DNA of 64,000 nt from Proteiniphilum acetatigenes DSM 18083 (GTDB lineage Bacteria > Bacteroidota > Bacteroidia > Bacteroidales > Dysgonomonadaceae): assembly GCF_000380985.1 (NCBI RefSeq), contig NZ_KB905693.1, positions 1 to 64,000 of the forward strand, written 5' to 3'. Position numbers and translations under genes: made by a program. This document shows positions 44,509 through 53,978 of the stretch, piece after piece (the first letter of the stretch is position 1; every line of letters begins with the position of its first letter). The notes beneath the pieces were generated by a model. The model worked only from the letters and a program-made list of their open reading frames with translations. It had not been told where the DNA came from and made no database searches.

Positions 44509-46401
44509 TTATTCACCTGACAATCTGATTTTTATTCTATCTTTTTTATTTTGGATCATCCACGCTGGGATTCTTAACTCTAATCGTTTCAGTCCCTTCA
44601 TTTGTCGGTCAAGTTTCAACGGGGCAGGATGAAGAGATACAATCGAAAACAATAATTGGGGATGTGATAAATTTTCAACTTTAAGTCTTTTTCCTTCCTG
44701 CACCAAATTTACTCCATAATTTGTATATTCAATATCAGCTTGAGTAATTAATTGCCATGTAATTAATTTTGTAGAATCCAGTAACTCGATATCATCTTCA
44801 ATGACCAGAGATGTATGCGTATCTTTAGCGAACGTTCTTTCTGCTTTTGCTAACCGGTTTTTAAAGGCAGGCGTTATATCTATTGTCGCTTCCGGATTAC
44901 TTCCACCCTTGAATTCTTTTATTGTAGCCAATCCATCCACCACATGTAATTGATCATCTACCGTTAATGTGCTATGTCCATAATTATTTTTGGTCAGTAA
45001 AGTCCATCGCTCACAATCCTGACAGCTTCCCCAAAGATTAAATCCGGTTTTTTCCAGTTCATGATAATCCTGATTTCCCGGATCAATAACCCAACGGATT
45101 CCATTCAACTCGAAAATAAAAGAGCCGCCATCCATGTTTCCATGATTCACTGTCCCCCTGCCACCTTTTCCTCCAAAATAATATTGATGTGGATCATTTT
45201 CCCCACCTGTAAATATCACAATGGGATTCGGTCCGTCTCCTTTCCATGCGGTAGGAATTTTCATCTCCGATCTTTCCCTATACTGCGAAATCCAGACCAA
45301 TGCGGCTCCACCTAACCGGTCTAACCTTCTCATCTGTTCAACCGGCATTAGAAATCTTTCCTCTTCAAAAAAAGCTTTATTTCCGGTTTTTGTCGCGAAC
45401 CAAGCCAGTATGGCATCCCCATTCACACCTCTCTTGTCACCACAGTCGGCAAAATTATAATACCAGCCCGATGGAGCATTACAAAGGACTCTAAACAGGG
45501 CGCTTTCTTTAAACCCGGGATAATTGCCATATCCAAAATCATTTCCAAAAGCGCTTTCCAACATCGCGATCGTCACCACAGAAAAACTTGTTCCATACCC
45601 CCAATAAGTTGACCCTTCGGGATACACCCCATCCGGCATATAGGATGCAAGAGAGCGGGGTAATCCGTCAAGCGCCCTATGGATAGTTTTCGCAGCAAGT
45701 TCGGGATCCTTCTCTGCAATTGCAATAGAAGCCGCGATCATTCCTCCGTTACAAACCTGATTCCAATTATTATTTCCATATGCCCATCCGGGATTTTTCC
45801 CGTCTTCTGGCCAACTGGGTTGAATGCCTTTCTCAATCAAGGCTTTTTCGGCCAACCCGATGGTAGACTTTGGAAGATCACCCGCTGTCCAGTCAAGTCC
45901 GATAGCTACCGCCATCGCCATCTCTGCAACATCAAGAAAGTGGGACGGATTCCAGTCCCGGAAGTGACAAACGGCTACCAACTCATCGTTGATTCGCTCC
46001 AATATTTTTGGATCTTTATCGATACGGTATATCATTCCCAGCATGTTCATGCGGTAAAGCATTTCACGGGAAACCGACAACAGTCGCCGACCAATTTGAA
46101 TCCGCTCCAACAAAGGCTCTTCCAGGATCTTTTCTGAATTCAGTTGAATAGCTTTATACATGTTCTGCGTTACCGGGTCTGTTTTTAATTTTTGCCTGAG
46201 AATCTGTTCGGCAGACCTGTTCAACACAAGCCGTGGTTGAGATTTACTCAGATTCTTCTTCAGGTATTGTGTTGTCATCGGATTGTTAAGCTTAGGGATA
46301 TCATCCCGGTCTGAAGCTTGCACCATGCCCCTGGTCGACATGGATGAGAACATTATGATACACGACAATAAACCGATAAAATAAGTATGTTTTGTTTTCA
46401 T
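44509..46401 (-). CDS. Heparinase II/III-family polysaccharide lyase (second type)
   Basis: ATG 46401 (MKTKHTYFIGLLSCIIMFSS) gives a signal peptide. The 630-residue protein has an alpha/alpha-toroid with PRLVLNRSAEQILRQKLKTD, WAYGNNNWNQVCNGGMIAAS and PEGSTYWGYGTSFSVV, and a C-terminal beta domain with KGGRGTVNHGNMDGGSFIFE, WVIDPGNQDYHELE and KNNYGHSTLTVD. The Asn-Trp-Asn and His-Gly-Asn-Met-Asp-Gly-Gly sites fit the heparinase II (PL21-like) branch better than the lyase at 41108. It degrades an acidic polysaccharide in the periplasm or at the surface; the substrate is unknown. Confidence 0.83.
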   Translation of the reverse strand: MKTKHTYFIGLLSCIIMFSSMSTRGMVQASDRDDIPKLNNPMTTQYLKKNLSKSQPRLVLNRSAEQILRQKLKTDPVTQNMYKAIQLNSEKILEEPLLERIQIGRRLLSVSREMLYRMNMLGMIYRIDKDPKILERINDELVAVCHFRDWNPSHFLDVAEMAMAVAIGLDWTAGDLPKSTIGLAEKALIEKGIQPSWPEDGKNPGWAYGNNNWNQVCNGGMIAASIAIAEKDPELAAKTIHRALDGLPRSLASYMPDGVYPEGSTYWGYGTSFSVVTIAMLESAFGNDFGYGNYPGFKESALFRVLCNAPSGWYYNFADCGDKRGVNGDAILAWFATKTGNKAFFEEERFLMPVEQMRRLDRLGGAALVWISQYRERSEMKIPTAWKGDGPNPIVIFTGGENDPHQYYFGGKGGRGTVNHGNMDGGSFIFELNGIRWVIDPGNQDYHELEKTGFNLWGSCQDCERWTLLTKNNYGHSTLTVDDQLHVVDGLATIKEFKGGSNPEATIDITPAFKNRLAKAERTFAKDTHTSLVIEDDIELLDSTKLITWQLITQADIEYTNYGVNLVQEGKRLKVENLSHPQLLFSIVSLHPAPLKLDRQMKGLKRLELRIPAWMIQNKKDRIKIRLSGE

Positions 46402-46488
46402 ATGACTAAAACTTTGTTCTTGGGTGAGAGCGATTACCATGCTCGTTTCATGTTAATATAAATTACATCCTCTTAAAAATAGAATAGA

Positions 46489-47502
46489 TCAAAGAAGAAC
46501 AGGTGAGTATACTTCCATTACAACATTCCTGTCCCTTATTACTAATGTTTCCTCTGCCTCATACACATGGGTACCGTCCGATACGGTATATTTTAATACG
46601 ATACCATCTCTTTCTTTGTTGCCCCAATTGTATTTCTTTGATTGAAATTCCCCTGTCCCGGTAATTGTGTAGGGAGAATTATCAGGGGCAGCAACAGTAC
46701 AGTTATTTCCATTGAAAGTAAGTATCATATTTAATGTACCTTCCATTATCTCTGACTGAAAAAATGCACTTAAAGAAACCTGATACCTTCCGGTTGTCGT
46801 TAATTTTACTGTCGGATTCTTTTCAACGTATTGCTGGCTGTAACTGTTACTTTCTACAACATTTCCCGACAGGTCTTTTATATTATTACTTCCATAATGA
46901 AAATATGTTCCGTGAAATTCATTGATATATTTTACCGCAAACATAGTAAAATTTTTCGGAGCAACATTCCATTGTGACACAATACGCGGATCTGCATTCG
47001 GATTAGGGGACTGACCGACCAGAATAGTATCCACATCATTAGAACTAATTAACCGTACAGGAACGACATATCTGTTTTTTGTCGCATCAGGATCACTGAA
47101 AAAGGCATCTGTCAACTGCACTTCTACTCCTCCATTTATTTTCCCTTTTGGTACGATGATCTGATTAGCGGCCAACTGGTAATAATTCGATGGCAGCGCT
47201 TTAATTTGGCTCCCACCGGCAGTAAACAGAATATTATCACATAGACTGTTGTCAACCTGTATATTAAAGATCCTATCCTTTTCATTGCTATAAACACCGC
47301 CAATCCCCACGGAAATAAGAAATTTATGAGCATTGTCATTAGAGTTATCATAGATATAATCTCCCAACACCAGCGTCCTTACAGGGAACTGATAGGGAAA
47401 GTAACCAGCCGTGTATTCATAATCGGGGTGTTCTATATCAAAGTTCCGACAAGAAGTAAAATATACTATTAAGAGGATCGATAAGAATATTATTTTTTTC
47501 AT
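46489..47502 (-). CDS. Surface lipoprotein with DUF1735-like domain (SusE/SusF position)
   Basis: ATG 47502 gives lipoprotein signal MKKIIFLSILLIVYFTSC; the upstream frame overlaps the SusD gene. The 337-residue product has an N-terminal beta domain like the BT_3987/DUF1735 fold (RTLVLGDYIYDNSNDNAHKF, ISVGIGGVYSN, NRYVVPVRLIS) and a C-terminal domain (EFHGTYFHYGSN, TTGRYQVSLSAFF, KERDGIVLKYTVSDGTHVYE) resembling DUF5627. Such proteins follow SusC/SusD pairs and are thought to bind glycan at the cell surface. The domain names are from memory of typical sequences; the role is inferred from position. Confidence 0.65.
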   Translation of the reverse strand: MKKIIFLSILLIVYFTSCRNFDIEHPDYEYTAGYFPYQFPVRTLVLGDYIYDNSNDNAHKFLISVGIGGVYSNEKDRIFNIQVDNSLCDNILFTAGGSQIKALPSNYYQLAANQIIVPKGKINGGVEVQLTDAFFSDPDATKNRYVVPVRLISSNDVDTILVGQSPNPNADPRIVSQWNVAPKNFTMFAVKYINEFHGTYFHYGSNNIKDLSGNVVESNSYSQQYVEKNPTVKLTTTGRYQVSLSAFFQSEIMEGTLNMILTFNGNNCTVAAPDNSPYTITGTGEFQSKKYNWGNKERDGIVLKYTVSDGTHVYEAEETLVIRDRNVVMEVYSPVLL

Positions 47503-47527
47503 CTTCGTAAGTATTATTGTTTTAGTT

Positions 47528-49282
47528 TTACCATCCGGCATTTTGGGATATTCCGAATTTAACAACATCATTATTGGGTATAGGGCCATAGTGCATATAA
47601 TCATTGTTATAGGCCCGTTGCTCGACTGTGAAATAAGAATAGACATTACCTTGAATAGTAACCCCTTTTACCGGTTCTGTCAAATCCTTCTTCCATCTGC
47701 GCAAATCCCAAAAACGGAACCCTTCAAAACATAATTCCAATCTTCTTTCATTCTGAATCAAAGCCCGCATTGCCTCTTTGTCCGTTACAGCAGCAAGATA
47801 AGCATCCGGTTGCTGGATACCGGCTCTTTGACGAATTGCAGATACTACATCCTTGGCGGAATATCCATGTGTGCCGCTACCAGTGGGACCCCACGCTTCA
47901 TTCGCAGCTTCCGCATAATTCAAAAACAACTCTGTATACCGGATATGTGTGTTAAAATGTTTTTGATTGGCGGCAGATGCCGGATTGGCATTCACATCTT
48001 CCCGTAAAAGCTTTTTCAGATAATATCCGGTCCGTGTAGAGTTCGTGACGGAGTCCACGGCATTCACACCTCCTCCAACAGCTGTCCGGATAGTCGTATT
48101 CTTATATCTGCTTCCATCACGGATAATATAGAGATCCAATCTGGGATCCCTGTTTGTATAAGGATCGGAAGCATTGTAACCCGATTCCGGATGAGTGATC
48201 GGATAACCATTCACCATGGGAAAAGCATCCACCAGATTTTGAGAAGGATTTACCTGTCCCCTGCCAAACAAAGAGGGAGGAAAGTTATTCTCCTCTTTTA
48301 CCCTATCTGTATAGATAGGTCTTCTCCATAGAATTTCAGGTATGTCCATTCTGTCGCCACTATTCAAGTCGGCAGCATCAATTTGTTCCTTCAGATAGAA
48401 GATATGTCCTTTGGGATCCACACCTCCTACACCATTAATCTCATCCAGTAATTCGGCATGATAATCAGCCGCCTTTGCCCACAGGCTTTGATCATTTGCC
48501 GGGTTAAAAGCAGGACTCGCTACTAAAAGGGCGAGGCGGGCTTTTATTGCTTTCGCATGCCTTCCGCTCATCCTCTGCTGGCTATAATTACCAAAAACGG
48601 TATTGTATTTATCCATAGGGATTCCGCTAAATCCGGAAGGAAGAGTCGACCTATCGCCATAATCCAGGGGAAGGTATTTCAGCGCCTCATCCAGATCCGC
48701 GTAAATATTTTTGACATATTCATCAAACCCTGCCCTGGATTTTGCAAAATCATCCTGGGCAACAGGATAAGTATCCAGGATCTGTAAACCCAACAGTTGT
48801 CCTCCCGGATCCAAGCCACCGTGATTCCTCAGCATAAAATATTTAAACAGGCCTCTTAAAGCATACGATTCTCCTGTCAATCTACGAACGTACAGGTCAT
48901 TCAACTCCTCATCCGTCCATTTCCAGGGGACATCATTTACAACGGTCAGAAACTCATTGATATAGGTGATTGCCCTGTTAGAATTTGTCCAAAGATCCTG
49001 AGGATTATACAGGGATGACCATTCACCGGTCGCCATTCTCATATATGAACTGAACTTGTCATTTGTAACAGCATCGTCAGTGGCCACTTCATCAAACCGA
49101 TAATCGTTGGTGGGAATAAAAGTATATGCCCTTATCAGCAATCCTTCGGCAAAATTCGGATCCTTTAATACTCTGTCAAACGTACTATGATTATCATCCT
49201 CCGGTTCCAACATGGTACATGCAGAAAACAGGAAAAGCAACCCTATAAACAGAGAAAATATCTTTTTTAATTTCATAATCAT
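47528..49282 (-). CDS. SusD/RagB-family lipoprotein (second pair)
   Basis: The 584-residue protein has lipoprotein signal MKLKKIFSLFIGLLFLFSAC (start ATG 49282 or 49276). SusD signatures are ESYALRGLFKYFMLRNHGGL, AIKARLALLVASPAFNP, TELFLNYAEAANEAWGP, ERRLELCFEGFRFWDLRRWK and the C-terminal SQNAGW. It pairs with the SusC gene 5 bp upstream and binds the lyase products or polymer at the surface. Confidence 0.95.
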   Translation of the reverse strand: MIMKLKKIFSLFIGLLFLFSACTMLEPEDDNHSTFDRVLKDPNFAEGLLIRAYTFIPTNDYRFDEVATDDAVTNDKFSSYMRMATGEWSSLYNPQDLWTNSNRAITYINEFLTVVNDVPWKWTDEELNDLYVRRLTGESYALRGLFKYFMLRNHGGLDPGGQLLGLQILDTYPVAQDDFAKSRAGFDEYVKNIYADLDEALKYLPLDYGDRSTLPSGFSGIPMDKYNTVFGNYSQQRMSGRHAKAIKARLALLVASPAFNPANDQSLWAKAADYHAELLDEINGVGGVDPKGHIFYLKEQIDAADLNSGDRMDIPEILWRRPIYTDRVKEENNFPPSLFGRGQVNPSQNLVDAFPMVNGYPITHPESGYNASDPYTNRDPRLDLYIIRDGSRYKNTTIRTAVGGGVNAVDSVTNSTRTGYYLKKLLREDVNANPASAANQKHFNTHIRYTELFLNYAEAANEAWGPTGSGTHGYSAKDVVSAIRQRAGIQQPDAYLAAVTDKEAMRALIQNERRLELCFEGFRFWDLRRWKKDLTEPVKGVTIQGNVYSYFTVEQRAYNNDYMHYGPIPNNDVVKFGISQNAGW

Positions 49283-49286
49283 CTAA

Positions 49287-52142
49287 TTAAAATTTTGTTC
49301 TTAATCCTATTGAGAATGTGCGGCTATAAGGATTCCCCCCTACGTTGGTCTCCCTGATTTTCTTATTCTTTGCAAACTGGTAGAGATTCGAAGCATCTAT
49401 AAAAAGATCAAAATCATTCATTTTCATTGCTTTTATAAATGATTCAGGCATTTTATAAGTCAACTGCACTTTCCTGATCTGGAAATAATCATTGTTGTAT
49501 AACCAGAATGTCGATCTCCGGAAATTATTATTATTGGAAACAGAACTTAACCTTGGGAAGGTCGCTGTACTTGCCGTTTCAGGAGTCCAGCTATTGAGCA
49601 CTATCTCCGAATATTTATCATTTCCATCCACCCAATAGTAATCCCCCTCCATAAAAGTATCGGCACCTGAACGACCTTCACCCAGCGCGAAAAGAGTCAG
49701 GTTTTTATAGGAAATCTTCAAATGCATACCACCGGAAAATGGAGCTTGCCAGCGTCTCAGATAAACTTCATCATTTCCATCGATAACACCATCCCCATTT
49801 TGGTCTTTGTATTTTATATCACCCGGGCGAACGGCGCCAAATGATTGCCAGGGGCTATTATCTATATCTGCCTGATCTTTGAATAGACCGAGTGCCTCCA
49901 GCCCAAAAGTCGCATCTTTTGGATATCCTTTCCTGTATCTGTATTCATCGGCATATACTTCATCCACGATAAGCCTTTCCGAAGTTACATACAAGGCATT
50001 TACACCGAGTTGTAGATTCCAGTCACCAAAGGATTTATTGAAATTAACACCAGCCTCCAAACCGGTATAAGAATCTTTCTCAAAGTTTGAATAAGAAATA
50101 AAATCGTTATAAAATCCCGCATATTTACTGGAAGGACGAACGACCAAATCACTATAGATATCATAGAAAAAGTTGGCATTTAATCCAATCATTTTATCGA
50201 AAAACAACCCTTCAACACCAATATTTACCTCTTTACGTTTAGCAAATCCTAAATTTAGATTTTCCCCCCAGTTAGACATGACACCGCTTCTACTTCTTGT
50301 TCCTTCATACCAGTTATAGCTTCCTGAAGTGCCGTATCTATTATCATAATAAAAAAAATCAGCAATGGGTAAATCTGAATTCAGGATACCACCTGAAAGC
50401 CTAAACTTTAATAAATCGATATTGCTTGCCGAGGATAAGAACTCTTCCGAGCTCATGACCCATGCTAAACCAAGAGAAGGTGAAAAAGCACGTCGGTTAT
50501 TGGGAGCCAATTTTACCGAATTGACATAGGCATTGCTGAAATCAACCATATATCTGTTATCATAGGTATATGCCAGACGCAGTCCTAAATGCGCATGTTT
50601 CACTCCCTGAAAGTCCAGAGTCTCTTTAAACTGGCTCCCATAGCCTATAAGAGAACCTGATACATTATGTATATCGTCGAAAGTCCTATCATAATTCAAC
50701 AATCCGTAAAAACCGATCCTCCTCCTGAAAAGTGCACCTCCCACTGTTTGCGTACCCGGGCGGGCATCCTTTCCATATTGTTTCAGATCGATTATCTTAT
50801 CTTCATTATCATCCCAAACCGCCTCATAAACAGAATATTGATTATCCACAGTTTGGTTATATACTGTATAATAATCGAAACTTAAATTGGTATGAAAAGA
50901 GAGCCCCTCCGTCAACATACCCAAATCGAAATTGATCCTGTTGTTAAATGAGAAGTTCCGGTAGATGTTTTCGCTGACTCCCCCGGCATACCCATTTCCA
51001 AAAGGCGTTGTTTGCTGGTTTATATTTCCTCCCAATAAATATTGTCCATTCACGTCATTCTTTCTTCCCAATAGCAATGTATTCTGGGGATCAATAAGAT
51101 CAATGGGAATCAACGGTGTGTATTCATGCGGCTTCAGGGTGGCGGCATTGCCAAAATAATTGCCCCGTGCTCCTTTGCTCGTTCCAAAAAGAGCAGTAGC
51201 ATCTATGGATGTGTTGATCCAGTCAATAATCTTTAAATCAACATTTCCTCTCACATTAAAAACGTTATTCCTTGCATTGGCCCCTTCTCCGAAATTCAGC
51301 CATGACCCTACAGAATTCATTCCTAAATTCAGGTAATATTTTGCCATCTCGTTCCCGCCTGAAAACTCACTTGCCACATCGACATAAGGTCTGAATGACC
51401 TTACATACTCGCTTGAATAATAATCGACATCAGGATACCTGTATTTATTACCGCTCCTGTAATTCTGTATCATCTCGTCGCTATATTGAGGTTCTAATCC
51501 ATCATTGATCCGCGCCCGGTTATGATACGTCATATAATCTGCAGAATTTAAAAATTCAGGTAACTCTAATGGCGTGGATATACCATAGTTCACAGAGATA
51601 TTTCTCCTGCTTTCACCTGTTTTTCCCCGTTTGGTCGTAATTAAAACAACACCGTTAATGGCCGCGCTTCCGTACAAAATTGCAGCATTCACATCTTTCA
51701 ACACGGTTATATTTTCAATTTCCGACATTCTCAATCCACCGATATCCCGCGGTAGTCCATCCACAATAAATAATGCATTTCCTGAGAAAGTTCCACTTCC
51801 CGTCAGGTCTGCCACATCGATACTGATCCCTATACCCCGGATATTCGTATTTCCGAGCATCCCCATAGTTCTCCCTGCAAAAACTTCGCTAACCCAAATT
51901 GTATTGTCCTCTTCATTAATTGCCGGAGCATTCAAAGCGCTTACCGCCCCGACAATATTACCTGTCGTAATCCTTTTGAATGCTATATTTACCGTATCCT
52001 TCTTTTCCTCCCCGTTATCCAGTAATTCGTTTATTCCTGAGGAATCATTATTACCATGCCAGAAAAAGCCACTTGCAATAGTTGGAATATAATTTGAAAG
52101 GAAAAAGAGTATTGAAATAATTAAAATATACTTTTTCATCAT
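49287..52142 (-). CDS. SusC-family transporter lacking the N-terminal regulatory domain
   Basis: The 951-residue protein has a signal peptide (KYILIISILFFLSNYIPTIA). Unlike the other SusC here, it has no carboxypeptidase D-like domain: after ~35 residues comes KKDTVNIAFKRITTGNIVGA, then the plug (NTNIRGIGIS, GNALFIVDGLPRDI, AAILYGSAAINGVVLITTKR) and the barrel, ending TFSIGLRTKF. Shorter SusC variants of this type are known. It is the second of two SusC proteins in one operon and pairs with the SusD immediately downstream. Confidence 0.92.
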   Translation of the reverse strand: MMKKYILIISILFFLSNYIPTIASGFFWHGNNDSSGINELLDNGEEKKDTVNIAFKRITTGNIVGAVSALNAPAINEEDNTIWVSEVFAGRTMGMLGNTNIRGIGISIDVADLTGSGTFSGNALFIVDGLPRDIGGLRMSEIENITVLKDVNAAILYGSAAINGVVLITTKRGKTGESRRNISVNYGISTPLELPEFLNSADYMTYHNRARINDGLEPQYSDEMIQNYRSGNKYRYPDVDYYSSEYVRSFRPYVDVASEFSGGNEMAKYYLNLGMNSVGSWLNFGEGANARNNVFNVRGNVDLKIIDWINTSIDATALFGTSKGARGNYFGNAATLKPHEYTPLIPIDLIDPQNTLLLGRKNDVNGQYLLGGNINQQTTPFGNGYAGGVSENIYRNFSFNNRINFDLGMLTEGLSFHTNLSFDYYTVYNQTVDNQYSVYEAVWDDNEDKIIDLKQYGKDARPGTQTVGGALFRRRIGFYGLLNYDRTFDDIHNVSGSLIGYGSQFKETLDFQGVKHAHLGLRLAYTYDNRYMVDFSNAYVNSVKLAPNNRRAFSPSLGLAWVMSSEEFLSSASNIDLLKFRLSGGILNSDLPIADFFYYDNRYGTSGSYNWYEGTRSRSGVMSNWGENLNLGFAKRKEVNIGVEGLFFDKMIGLNANFFYDIYSDLVVRPSSKYAGFYNDFISYSNFEKDSYTGLEAGVNFNKSFGDWNLQLGVNALYVTSERLIVDEVYADEYRYRKGYPKDATFGLEALGLFKDQADIDNSPWQSFGAVRPGDIKYKDQNGDGVIDGNDEVYLRRWQAPFSGGMHLKISYKNLTLFALGEGRSGADTFMEGDYYWVDGNDKYSEIVLNSWTPETASTATFPRLSSVSNNNNFRRSTFWLYNNDYFQIRKVQLTYKMPESFIKAMKMNDFDLFIDASNLYQFAKNKKIRETNVGGNPYSRTFSIGLRTKF

Positions 52143-52170
52143 TTGTGAAATTTTGTATTAATAATCTGAA

Positions 52171-53973
52171 TTACCATCCCGGATTTTGAGGGAATCCTTC
52201 ATATTGCTTCGTGAATTTAACCTGTATAGGTAACCAGTTGTGTTTTTTCTCCACTGTCCTGGTAACAATAACCCGTTCTTTGAGATTGACCGGTTTTCCG
52301 TCAGATCCCCTGTCAAAATCAATAGCGGTCTTATCCAAATATCTCGGGTCTCCATTTCTATTCCACCTTCGCAAATCACAGAAACGGGCTCCTTCAAAAG
52401 CAAGTTCTACAGCTCTTTCTCTAACTATTTCCTCAAAGAAAAGATTGTTGCTCGCCGTATATTTTGTATCCAGATCGGGTAATTGTGCCCTATTCCGAAC
52501 CATATTCAATGCTTTTTCTGCCGTCATGGTATAATTCCCTGATGTTGCTTTGGGATTGCCATTGGGACTAAATAACACCGCTTCGGCATACATCAGATAG
52601 ATATCCGATAACCTCAGATAAGGAACATATGCCTGTAATCCGTCAGCAATGGCGGTTGTGAAAGTAGGCCCTATCGGAGCATAACGTTTTGCATAATATC
52701 CTGTCACACTGGGAGGATTAATCTGAGATCTGTGACGTCCTCCATTGTATAACTGGGCAAACTTATCGTCTGCTAAAGATTGATGTATCTGGTCGCCATC
52801 AACAACAATATCTTTATAAAAACGGGGTTCTCTTCCCGTCCATGGATCATCAGGATCAAACCCTGATGCCGGGTCGTCAATCGGCAACCCATTAGCCATA
52901 CCGTAGTTTTTGATATAATTGTGTGTAGGCACATCGGCATCGGAACCACTGTTCAACCCAAAAGAAGAAGGTACCTTAGCGCCAAGCGCCGACCATCTTA
53001 CACGCGACCTGTCATAGATAACAGGCATCATAATACATTCCGTGCCACCCGGCCGCTGGTTATTCAGACGCCAAAAACAATCGGTCCATGTGTTCCATGG
53101 CTGCAACTTGTAGATTCCTGTTTTATCGGCCAGATCCAACAATTCACCGAAAGCTTGTGCTGCTTGCTGGGATAATGCAGGATCAAAAGAGTTATTCCCT
53201 GTCGCCTCCTCATTGATCATCGGACTGGCTGCATACAATAACGCCTTACCCAGATACCCCAAAGCATGGAATTTATTGATCCTGTCCATATTATGCCCCA
53301 CTGTAGCCTGTCCCGGACCTGACGTATCCCAATGGTTGGGAAGCAAGTCTGCTGCAGCCCTGAAATCCTGTGCCATCAATTTCGCTGTTTCCTGAAAATT
53401 GAGTCTCTTAAATTCTTCTGTAATCAAACTTTCGGTCGGATCAAGCACCCTATTGATATAAGGCATACCTCCCCAATAACGGCAAATTTCGAAATAGAAC
53501 CAACCCCGAAAGAATAAAGCCTGTCCTTTTATATGGTTTTTTTCTTCCGCAGTGCCTTCAAATAGTCCTTCCTGATCAATTCTATCCAGAGCCAGGTTTG
53601 CCACTCTTATCCCATACCATGCATATTCCCAGACACGCCTGTCACGGGAATTATCGCTTGTTACGTTTGCATTGACACCAAAGAAATAGGTTTCATTCCC
53701 CCAATAGTTTCCGTAATCGAAGTTATACGGTTTATTATTTAAGGTTTCATCTGCAAACAGATACTTGTTCCAGGCTCCTCCCTTATCGGGATCCATGATA
53801 CATTTGTACATCTGCTCTACAAAACCCTGGAAACTGGTAAAGTTTCCAAATACGTCCTTTTCAGTAATATCCGCTTCAGGCGACTTATTCAGGTAGTCTT
53901 CACAAGAGAGCGAAAACAGCAATATCGCCACCATCAATATGCTACCGGTAATATATTTTTCAATTTTCTTCAT
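52171..53973 (-). CDS. SusD/RagB-family lipoprotein (first pair)
   Basis: The 600-residue protein has lipoprotein signal MKKIEKYITGSILMVAILLF followed by SLSC. SusD features are EDYLNKSPEADITEKDVFGN, GQALFFRGWFYFEICRYWGG, ALGYLGKALLYAASPM, RLSDIYLMYAEAVLF, ERAVELAFEGARFCDLRRWN and the ending GFPQNPGW. Its start lies 5 bp after the stop of the SusC gene upstream. It probably recognises the same polysaccharide as the second pair, or another part of it. Confidence 0.95.
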   Translation of the reverse strand: MKKIEKYITGSILMVAILLFSLSCEDYLNKSPEADITEKDVFGNFTSFQGFVEQMYKCIMDPDKGGAWNKYLFADETLNNKPYNFDYGNYWGNETYFFGVNANVTSDNSRDRRVWEYAWYGIRVANLALDRIDQEGLFEGTAEEKNHIKGQALFFRGWFYFEICRYWGGMPYINRVLDPTESLITEEFKRLNFQETAKLMAQDFRAAADLLPNHWDTSGPGQATVGHNMDRINKFHALGYLGKALLYAASPMINEEATGNNSFDPALSQQAAQAFGELLDLADKTGIYKLQPWNTWTDCFWRLNNQRPGGTECIMMPVIYDRSRVRWSALGAKVPSSFGLNSGSDADVPTHNYIKNYGMANGLPIDDPASGFDPDDPWTGREPRFYKDIVVDGDQIHQSLADDKFAQLYNGGRHRSQINPPSVTGYYAKRYAPIGPTFTTAIADGLQAYVPYLRLSDIYLMYAEAVLFSPNGNPKATSGNYTMTAEKALNMVRNRAQLPDLDTKYTASNNLFFEEIVRERAVELAFEGARFCDLRRWNRNGDPRYLDKTAIDFDRGSDGKPVNLKERVIVTRTVEKKHNWLPIQVKFTKQYEGFPQNPGW

Positions 53974-53978
53974 AATTA